This document shows positions 16,873 to 24,300 of a DNA stretch of 39,403 nucleotides, piece by piece (within the stretch, counting starts at the first letter, position 1; the number at the start of each line of letters is the position of its first letter). Under the pieces are notes generated by a model that saw nothing but the letters and a program-made list of their open reading frames with translations, did no database searches and had not been told where the DNA came from. The stretch lies in the NCBI GenBank assembly GCA_022511075.1, contig JAFLSE010000026.1, positions 1 through 39,403 on the forward strand, written 5' to 3'. This DNA comes from Prevotella sp. Lineage in GTDB: Bacteria; Bacteroidota; Bacteroidia; Bacteroidales; Bacteroidaceae. The position numbers and the translations under genes are program-made.

Positions 16873-16908
16873 AAAATTGCGCACATACAAGTCTATGTGC
16901 GCAATTTT
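16873..16908 (-). terminator. terminator after the alcohol dehydrogenase gene
   Basis: Fifteen-base arms (AAAATTGCGCACATA and its complement) around a 6-nt loop, with T-runs on both sides. It sits 12 bp beyond the stop of the minus-strand dehydrogenase and upstream of the ffh promoter, so it should end the TonB receptor/HMA/dehydrogenase transcript. Confidence 0.85.
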
Positions 16909-16920
16909 TTTTGAGTTTTT

Positions 16921-18105
16921 CTATTTATTTGCCATTGTGTAGATGGCAGCCATGTCGTCGTAGCCCAACTTGCGGAACTGTCCTACGGTGATAGTGTGGT
17001 CGAGGCTGCACTTGCGTGCCATTTCCTTTATTTCCTCGTCAGTCAGTTTGCGGTTGAGCAGTTCCTTGATGTTTGTGGGCATGCCGATGGAGCGGTAGAA
17101 GTTTTCCATGGCCTCGATGCCTCGCTGTGCCAGATGCTCCGGATTCTTGAAATCGTTTGGCACTCCCATTACGTTTACGGCGAAGCGTGCAAAACGCATG
17201 ATGTTGTCCTTGCACACATAGCGTGCCCAACTGCCCCAAATAGCGGCAAGTCCTGCACCGTGGGCTACGTCGAACATTGCGCTCAATTCGTGCTCCAACT
17301 GGTGTGTAGCCCAGTCGCCGCTTGTGCCGCAACCCGTCAGTCCGTTGTGTGCAATACTGCCAGCCCACATTATCTGTGCCCTGTGGCGGTAGTTGTCGGG
17401 AGTGCGCATCACCTCGACTGCGCTGTCCATCACCGTGCGTAATATTGTCTCGGCTATGTTATCGGTGAGCGTCATGTCGTCATCGTGCGAGAAATAGCGC
17501 TCCATGGTGTGCATCATCATATCCACGGCACCGCAGGCTGTCTGGTATGGTGGCAATGTGTATGTGCGTTCTGGATTCATCACGGCAAAGCGCGGATGCG
17601 CAAGCTCGTTGCTGTAGCCGCGCTTGTAGTTGCCGTCGGAGTTTGTTATCACGCTGGCGTCAGACATTTCGCTGCCGGCGGCAGGAATCGTCAGCACCAC
17701 GCCTATGGGCAGTGCGCTGACAGCCTTTGCTTTGCCTGCAAAGAAATCCCACACGTCGCCGTCGTAAGGTACGCCGTATGCTATTGCCTTTGCCGAGTCG
17801 ATGACACTTCCGCCACCAACGGCAAGGAGAAAGTCAATGCCGTTCTCCCGACATAGGCTTATGCCTTCGCGCACCTTTGAAAGTAGTGGATTGGGCACTA
17901 CGCCGCCAAGTTCAACATATTCAATGCCAGCATCGCCGAGCATTGTGCGTATGCTGCCGAGCAGTCCCGAACGTTCTGCACTCTGTCCGCCATAGTGAAG
18001 CAGCACTTTGCTGCCGCCATATTTCTTTACAAGCGTTGCTATCTGCTGTTCGCTTTTTGCCCCGAAAGCCACTTCCGTAGGGGCATTGTAATTGAAATCT
18101 ACCAT
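16921..18105 (-). CDS. Iron-containing alcohol dehydrogenase (YqhD/butanol dehydrogenase type)
   Basis: Group III metal-dependent dehydrogenase of 394 residues that reduces aldehydes to alcohols, or the reverse, with NAD(P)H. The cofactor motif is G-G-G-S-V-I-D-S-A-K (97-106). Metal ligands by alignment with E. coli YqhD are Asp195, His199, His268 and His282, all present. The start is the ATG at 18105, giving the family N-terminus F-N-Y-N-A-P-T. The longer open frame upstream only reads through the Cys-rich tail of the preceding gene in a second frame. It is 19 bp after the HMA-domain gene. Co-transcription with metal-related genes could mean aldehyde stress plus metal handling, but this is speculative. 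Confidence 0.93.
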   Translation of the reverse strand: MVDFNYNAPTEVAFGAKSEQQIATLVKKYGGSKVLLHYGGQSAERSGLLGSIRTMLGDAGIEYVELGGVVPNPLLSKVREGISLCRENGIDFLLAVGGGSVIDSAKAIAYGVPYDGDVWDFFAGKAKAVSALPIGVVLTIPAAGSEMSDASVITNSDGNYKRGYSNELAHPRFAVMNPERTYTLPPYQTACGAVDMMMHTMERYFSHDDDMTLTDNIAETILRTVMDSAVEVMRTPDNYRHRAQIMWAGSIAHNGLTGCGTSGDWATHQLEHELSAMFDVAHGAGLAAIWGSWARYVCKDNIMRFARFAVNVMGVPNDFKNPEHLAQRGIEAMENFYRSIGMPTNIKELLNRKLTDEEIKEMARKCSLDHTITVGQFRKLGYDDMAAIYTMANK

Positions 18106-18124
18106 AATAATAAGGTTTTGCAGA

Positions 18125-18544
18125 TTATTTCTTTTCCTGTTTACAGCACCCCTGTGCAGCGGTTTCTTTCTTACAGCACCCCTGCTCTCCCTCTTTCTTA
18201 CAGCACCCCTGCTCTCCCTCTTTCTTGCAGCAGCCTTGTGTTGCAGCATCGCCCTTGCAGCATGAGCCGGCGGCAGCAGCTGTGTAGCCAATCTTGTTGA
18301 GGGCCTTCGACAGTTTCTCTTCCGATGTCTTGTCGCCGTCGTAGGTTATCGTGATTGTCTGTGCGTCAAGGTTTGTCTCAATGTTCTTCACGCCTTTCTC
18401 GAAGCGCAGGTTGCCCTTTATCTTGTTCTCACAGTTCTCGCACACCATCTTTGGCGACGGAGTTACTACCATTGTCTTGATGTCTTTTGCCGTGGCTGCG
18501 ATGCACATCAGCATCATTGTAGCCGAAAGAATTACTTTTTTCAT
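18125..18544 (-). CDS. Periplasmic heavy-metal-associated domain protein with Cys-Cys repeat tail
   Basis: Exported 139-residue protein with a signal peptide cut near A-T-A-K. Residues ~24-90 form one HMA fold with the metal motif M-V-C-E-N-C (Cys35 and Cys38), typical of copper chaperones and MerP-like proteins. From residue 95 the protein becomes a low-complexity tail with five Cys-Cys pairs (95/96, 105/106, 114/115, 123/124 and 133/134) in repeats such as G-C-C-K-K-E-G-E-Q. At DNA level two 27-bp units are identical (18171-18224). The gene sits between a TonB receptor and an alcohol dehydrogenase. Metal binding by the HMA part is well supported; the tail's role, perhaps a soft-metal sponge, is inferred. 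Confidence 0.85.
   Translation of the reverse strand: MKKVILSATMMLMCIAATAKDIKTMVVTPSPKMVCENCENKIKGNLRFEKGVKNIETNLDAQTITITYDGDKTSEEKLSKALNKIGYTAAAAGSCCKGDAATQGCCKKEGEQGCCKKEGEQGCCKKETAAQGCCKQEKK
18141..18224. repeat. 27-bp tandem coding repeats in the Cys-Cys tail
   Basis: Two identical 27-bp units (18171-18197 and 18198-18224) and a diverged 30-bp unit (18141-18170) encode the repeated G-C-C-K-K segments of the HMA protein. The unit length keeps frame, so copy number could change without a frameshift. Confidence 0.8.
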
Positions 18545-18571
18545 AATTGTAGCTTTTTTATTTGTTGTTTT

Positions 18572-20629
18572 TTATAGTTTTCCTATGTTTATCCTTATGC
18601 CGGCGTATGCCATTGCACCGCTTACCGGACCCCATATCATTGTTGCATCGAATCTGTCGCCCCACGGGTTTGCGGCATCTATTATGGGATTCTTCTGCTT
18701 GAAGTCGGTGAGGTTCTCGCCGCCTATATATACGGAGAAATGCCTGAACCAGCGCGTCACCTGTGCGTTCAGCTGCGCATAGCCGTTGTATGTGCTCTGC
18801 CACGATGGCGTGCCGTCAGCCAGTTGGTATGGTGTGGGCATTCGCCCTCCGCCGTTCATCTGCAATGTCACGTCTGCCTGCCACAGTCCGAGCGGTGTCT
18901 TGTACGATGCCGTCACAAGTCCTTTGTATTTGTTTGTCAGCGGCTTGTCCATTCTCACTCCGCTGTAGGTGCTCTTCACTATGTTACGGCGGTATGCAGC
19001 CGTGAGTATAAGCCCTTTCAGTATGGGATATTCTGCGTCGATGTGCATCGTGTGCGAATAGCTCCTGCCGTCGAGGTTGGCTATTGTTATCTGTCTGTGG
19101 TCGGTGTCGTAGTCCACCACTGCTTGGTTGCTGAAGTCGGTGTAGTAGTATTCCGTGTTTATCTTCAGTGTCTTTTGCAGCAGCGGAATGTTGAGCGACA
19201 TGCTCACTCCGTAGTTCCACGCCTTTTCTTGGTCGAGCAGCCCTATTGTCAGTATGCGGCTGCTTGCCAGCAGGTAGCTGTTTTCTGCCAAGGCATGCAC
19301 GGAGCGATAGCCCCTGCCAGCCGAGAGGCGCAGACCCACAACCTCGCTTGGTTGCCATTTTATGTGCATTCTCGGTGTGAGGAAAGTGCCGTACAGGCTG
19401 CTGTGGTCTATGCGCATGCCTGCCATCACTATCACTTTGTCGTCGGCATTGTAGGTGTATTGCGAGTATGCGCCCGCCACGGTCTCCTTTTCACGCATGC
19501 GTGAAAACGCCCCTTCGGCTGTGTTCTCCAATTTGTACGACTGTCCGAAGTAGTCGTAGTTTACGTTCGTGCCCACGGCTATGTTGTGCCTTTTCGTTAT
19601 GTCCGTCTCGTACAGAGCTTGTGCGTACACGTTTTTCTCGTTCACGTTGTATGCCTTCATTCCGTATTCGGCATCCTGCTTGTGCATCGAGGCAGATGTT
19701 ATCAGCGCCAGGCTCGCATTGTGTTCGCTGCTCAGCATCAGCGCGTGTTTCATGTATGCCTCGTAGCGCCCCGTCCTTATACCTATTCTATATAGTTGTC
19801 CGTGCGCTCCGTGCTCTGTTTGTCCGCTTGTGCGGTTTTCGTCTATCAGGCTTATGCCTCCGTGGAATATGTATCTGCCGCCCATGTATTTCCAGCGGTT
19901 TTGTATGTTGAACTGCCTGACGTTTGGCATATCCTGAAAGCCGTCGTCGTTGCCGTCGTGGTGCGACCATGAGTTTTCGTAGTGTGTCAGCAATATCGTC
20001 GATGCGTTGTCGCTTACGTGTATGTTGGCTGTGGCGTTTGCCTCCATCTTGTTTTCCGTGTTGCCGTAGATGTTGGCTATCACGCCGTCCTCGTCATCGG
20101 GCTTAAGGTACTCCACGTTTATCTGCCCCGTTATCGACTCGTAGCCGTTCTTTACCGACGATGCCCCCTTCGACACCTGTATGCTCTTCATCCAAGTGCC
20201 AGGCACATATCCGAGAGAGTAAGGCATAGCCGCTCCCCTGAAATTGGGAATGTTCTCCGTGAGCATCTGCACGTATGTGCCGCTCAGTCCCAGCAACTTT
20301 ATCTGCTTTGCTCCCGTGGCGGCATCGTTATAGTTCACGTCTACCGACGGATTTGTGGTAAAGCTCTCCCCGAGGTTGCAGCACGCCGCCCTGAACAACT
20401 CCTGCTGTCCTATGTTCATTCCGTTCACAGCACCTCCCATACGCCGTGTGCCGGCGGAGCTTTTCGTTATCTCAACCTCCGTCAGCGTCTGTTCGCGTTG
20501 TATGTCGGTAGTGTCTTTCGCTATTGCAGCACCTTGTGCATCGTCAGTCACGATGCCGCACTTCCCGTTTGCCACCATTGTCGCAAACGCCGCTCCCAAT
20601 ATGCCCGACACTATGAATCTTTTTACCAT
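18572..20629 (-). CDS. TonB-dependent outer-membrane receptor, metal-type candidate
   Basis: Outer-membrane beta-barrel receptor of 685 residues. It has a signal peptide, a probable TonB box around T-L-T-E-V-E-I-T, and a plug domain with the classic S-I-Q-V-S-K-G-A-S-S-V-x-N-G-Y-E-S-I-T-G-Q-I-N-V motif. About 22 barrel strands follow, ending Y-A-G-I-R-I-N-I-G-K-L. It lacks the carboxypeptidase-D-like N-terminal domain of SusC glycan importers and its length suits a siderophore, metal or cobalamin receptor. The next gene, 27 bp on, encodes a periplasmic HMA protein, which points to copper or another soft metal. A TATCTTTG promoter lies 42 bp upstream. Confidence 0.9.
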   Translation of the reverse strand: MVKRFIVSGILGAAFATMVANGKCGIVTDDAQGAAIAKDTTDIQREQTLTEVEITKSSAGTRRMGGAVNGMNIGQQELFRAACCNLGESFTTNPSVDVNYNDAATGAKQIKLLGLSGTYVQMLTENIPNFRGAAMPYSLGYVPGTWMKSIQVSKGASSVKNGYESITGQINVEYLKPDDEDGVIANIYGNTENKMEANATANIHVSDNASTILLTHYENSWSHHDGNDDGFQDMPNVRQFNIQNRWKYMGGRYIFHGGISLIDENRTSGQTEHGAHGQLYRIGIRTGRYEAYMKHALMLSSEHNASLALITSASMHKQDAEYGMKAYNVNEKNVYAQALYETDITKRHNIAVGTNVNYDYFGQSYKLENTAEGAFSRMREKETVAGAYSQYTYNADDKVIVMAGMRIDHSSLYGTFLTPRMHIKWQPSEVVGLRLSAGRGYRSVHALAENSYLLASSRILTIGLLDQEKAWNYGVSMSLNIPLLQKTLKINTEYYYTDFSNQAVVDYDTDHRQITIANLDGRSYSHTMHIDAEYPILKGLILTAAYRRNIVKSTYSGVRMDKPLTNKYKGLVTASYKTPLGLWQADVTLQMNGGGRMPTPYQLADGTPSWQSTYNGYAQLNAQVTRWFRHFSVYIGGENLTDFKQKNPIIDAANPWGDRFDATMIWGPVSGAMAYAGIRINIGKL

Positions 20630-20670
20630 AAATCCGTTATTCAGTTATTATACTGATGGTTTGTATTCTG

Positions 20671-20678
20671 CAAAGATA
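20671..20678 (-). promoter_or_regulatory. TonB receptor promoter -7 element
   Basis: TATCTTTG on the minus strand, 42 bp before the receptor ATG, in an AT-rich divergent region. No clear TTTG box at the usual spacing. Confidence 0.65.
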
Positions 20679-20779
20679 ATTAAAAAATCCATACAATATA
20701 TGTATCTGTATCTTTTTTAGTTTTTTTTAATATAACGTGATTTTTCGTTCGATAAATTATGGAAATCGGAGAAAAAAAC

Positions 20780-20787
20780 TATTTTTG
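20780..20787 (+). promoter_or_regulatory. promoter-like TATTTTTG ahead of the tilS remnant
   Basis: TAnnTTTG match 31 bp before the old start codon of the tilS remnant, suggesting the remnant kept its promoter when the gene decayed or was copied. Confidence 0.5.
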
Positions 20788-20817
20788 CAGAAACTTTTAT
20801 CAGATAATGGAGATAAT

Positions 20818-21232
20818 ATGAAAAAGTAGTCCGCTACATTGCAGAAAATTCGTTGTTTGACAAGTCAGCAAAGATCCTTGTGGCTATTAGTGGCAGAGCA
20901 GACAGTGTTGCTTTGCTATTGCTGTTTTTGGAATTAGGTTATGATCTTGAGGCTGTTCATTGTAACTTCCATTTGCGTGGTGAGGATTCTGACTGTGACG
21001 AACGTTTTGTTGCTGACCTTTGTGAAAAGAAAGAGGTAGTATTGCACAAAGTGCATTTTGATACACGCCAGTATGCTGCTCTTCACAAAAAAGCATTGAA
21101 TTTGCAGCGCGCAACCTGCGATATACCTATTTTGAACAATTGCGTAACGATATTGGGGCTGCTGCTGTTTGTGTGGCTCATCATCGTTACGATTTGGTAG
21201 AAACTGTGTTAATGAATTTGGTGCGTGGTACA
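20818..21232 (+). pseudogene. tilS: tilS remnant (tRNA-Ile lysidine synthase), frameshifted and truncated
   Basis: Translations in two frames together give the N-terminal ~135 residues of TilS, which makes lysidine in tRNA-Ile(CAU). In frame from 20820: E-K-V-V-R-Y-I-A-E-N-S-L-F-D-K-S-A-K-I-L, then the PP-loop, then C-N-F-H-L-R-G-E-D-S-D. After ~21094 the match moves to another frame: I-E-F-A-A-R-N-L-R-Y-T-Y-F-E-Q-L-R and V-A-H-H-R-Y-D-L-V-E-T-V-L-M-N-L-V-R-G-T, and then it stops. The lesions are: the ATG at 20818 is out of frame by one base, the PP-loop reads S-G-R-A-D-S in place of S-G-G-x-D-S, a frameshift lies near 21094, and about two thirds of the gene is missing. Because tilS is essential in most bacteria, an intact copy should exist elsewhere. 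Confidence 0.85.
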
Positions 21233-21263
21233 GTTTCCACCTTAACTTTCTCTGTATTATACG

Positions 21264-21302
21264 AAGCGACGGAGCATTTTGTCACTGCTCCGCCGCTTTT
21301 TT
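21264..21302 (+). terminator. rho-independent terminator after the tilS remnant
   Basis: Thirteen-base arms (AAGCGACGGAGCA paired with TGCTCCGCCGCTT, one A-C mismatch) around a 9-nt loop, running into six T's on the plus strand. It also lies beyond the 3' end of the convergent pectinase gene. Confidence 0.85.
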
Positions 21303-21332
21303 AGTAAAACTTAAAGAAATATACTTGCCCCT

Positions 21333-24300
21333 TTATTTAGCAATGTATTTCTTTCCGTTCTGTATCACTATGCCCTTGTAGGAATCGTTCACACGCTGTC
21401 CAGATAGGCTGTACTTTGGTGCATTCTTTACCGCATTGTCTACTTTGATACCCGAGATTCCAGTAACGGTTGACGAAGGCTCTCCAAGTCCGCCGCAGTT
21501 GTTGGCAACACGAATACTGTATTCGCCTGCACCTATCTCATAAACGTCATATGTTGTGTTGGTAGTGAATGCCACCACATTGCCGTTTCTTACAATTGCA
21601 TAGCCGATGGCATCAGGTACAGGCTGCCATGAGATGACACTGCTGTTAGGAGCATCTTGTTGCAATGTTGGAGCAGTGAGTTGGGCAGTAAGCGTTTGAG
21701 GATTCCAATCTCCGAATACGTTTTCAAGTGTATATTTTGCAGCTTCAACGTCTGTCAGTACAGGCTTGTCTGAGCCAGCCGCAGGGCTGCAGGCAGCAAG
21801 TGAACGGTTCGACAAATCAAGTGTGTTGCCGTTGGCATCCTTTGATCCATATTCGTGGAATCGTATAACGAGATTTGCCGTCATGGCTCCCCAACCAGTT
21901 TCCATTGGTTGTTGCTTGAATGTGGTGTTTATGTAGGTAGCATGTGGAGAATCGTTCCACGGACGACCAAGGTAGAACTTACCTGCTGCGGCTGATGTAC
22001 CGTCAACTTCGCACTCGTTGAGCACTATTCCCCAATAGCTTGCTCCCACTGGAGTGTTCGGAGCTACAATATAGCCAGCGCCAGTGTTGTACAAGTTACA
22101 TTTCTCAAACCACATTGTACCGTCACCATAGATATAGTCGGTCTGTCCCGCAATGGTTGATGTCTCGAAATATGCCGTAGCATCGCCCTTGTTAAGATAA
22201 TAAGTGTCTTGTATACCTTGCAGGGTTACGTTCTTGTAGACAGCATGCTTACCACGCTGGCGTATTGCCATTGCCTGTCCCGTAGATGTTTGTGATTCCC
22301 AGTCCCTTCCTTGACGTACGGTCAGGTCTTGCATATACACGTCGCTCTCTGTCTGGTCGATGAACAGTGTTGGAGTATTATCTGCCCAGTTGTTAGTTGC
22401 CACAGGCTTGTTTGTAATAATCACGCCATCTTGACTCTCGCCGATGAGAGAAACATTGCCAGGCACGGAATTCTTAGCAGAAGTGCCATAGTCATATATT
22501 CCGTTATGCAGGAATATGCGGTAGCGCGTAGTTTTATCTGTACGTTGTGATGCCTTTGACAATGCCACCTTGAGTTCGTTAATAGTCTTTACGGCTGCAT
22601 CGTATGGTGCAACATTTTCGAAGATATAACCATAGTCGTCATAAGACTTGTAGTTTGCCGTCAGTTCGGTGTTAGCCTTTATCGTATAGGTAAAATTCTC
22701 CTTAGTGCTTACAATCTCACCGTTTTGATTTGTCCAGTTCTCAAACAGGTAGTTACCTTTTGGAGTCAGTACCAAGTCAATATTTGTCTTTTCGTCATAT
22801 ATGTCTTGCTTTGGCGTCCAAGCCACTGTAGCAGCCTCTGCTGGAGAAACAGATGCTGTGAACGTATATTGCTTTACCTCTGGTTTAGAACCGTTCCACT
22901 CGCCTGAAACCACAATGTTCTTGAAACCTACTTGTTTAGTGTTTCCAAGATTATATATGTACATTCTTATTGTAAGCGGCTCATCGGTATATGATATATT
23001 GTCGTAGTCAGTTAGATCTATTGACACTTTGCTGTAACTTGGATCATTGTCTCTGTTAGGATACAAATCTCTCAATACAGTTATTTCTTGTCCGTTACCT
23101 TGCTGTACGGAAACATCAACTTTACCACCATCTGTACCGAAGCGTGCAGCATCAAAGGTGATTGTTTTTGGTTGGAAGAACACGCCACCGGTTGGCACGA
23201 GATTAAATGAAACTGCATGTTCTTTGTTGGGTGAACTTATTTGTTCTTCCGGTTGGAAGCCAACAAACAATTCATTTTGTGTCTTCTTGTCATTTATGAC
23301 AGTCAAAGCAGAACCTACAGTTGCCGTTGCTGTTTCAAATACTCCAACTGGGGTTTGTGTACCTTCCTTGTCTAATTTGCCAGTAAACGTCCATTTTACC
23401 GTACCTTCTCCGCCTGTTATTGTAGCCTCTTCGCCGTAATACAGCTTCACGGCTGGTATCATCATGTCAAGGTTGTCTACGGAGGTAAAGGTCACCATAT
23501 AGCGTTTCTCCGGGTCAAGTGCCAACTCTATCACTTCCGAATCCCCACTCTTTGTAAGGTTCTTCACTGTTGTCACTGAAGTACTGCCTGAACCGTCGTC
23601 GGGAGTAGCAGTCATTGTAACCTTATCTCCAGGGGGACTGCTTGAACCAACTGCCCAAGCACGTATCTTGTCGGTCTTTGTTACATAGAGCGTTAACACT
23701 CGTGTCGTTGCATTGATGACCGGTCCCGTTAATGCCGTTCCAGTAGTACCATCATCAACAGTTGGGTCAAGTCCCCAACGACTGACAAAACGTGGGTCGC
23801 CGCCTTTTACTTCCATCCAGTCTATTGCATCAAGTTCCTCTTGGTTTTCCGGCATCATCACCAACTCATAGTTTTGCAAGTCTGTAACAGCTGCCGGATG
23901 ATAGGTGTCGGTAGTTATTTTCTTAACGTATGGCAATGTAACGGCAATGCTTTGCAGCGGCAAATATTCTGCCACATCAACCGTTGCCTTATCGCCGTCG
24001 TCAGTAGCAGTTGCCTCTGTATTATTTATTTTTACAGATGCGCCTTCACACCAAGGAATGGTTACGCTGGTAGCATTGTATGACACGCGTGCATCAATCA
24101 CATAGTCGTCTACAGACACTTGGTTCACATAGATACCATTGCCACCTGTAGCCGATACAGCAGGGGCACCGTCAATAGTAAAGTCCCATGTTACGGTTGT
24201 TTCCTTGCTGCGGTCGTCAAGGTTCAGTCGGTTTTGTGAAAATACCGGTGTCAGTGTCATATCAGCACTTACGTTGTAGGTCTTTCCCGGTTCATAGATA

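Noticed and set aside
18141..18224. CRISPR or non-coding repeat
   Set aside because: Repeats are in frame inside a coherent exported protein and have no spacers.
18106..18291. N-terminal extension of the alcohol dehydrogenase frame
   Set aside because: It reads the Cys-Cys repeat DNA of the preceding gene in another frame; family alignment begins at the ATG at 18105.
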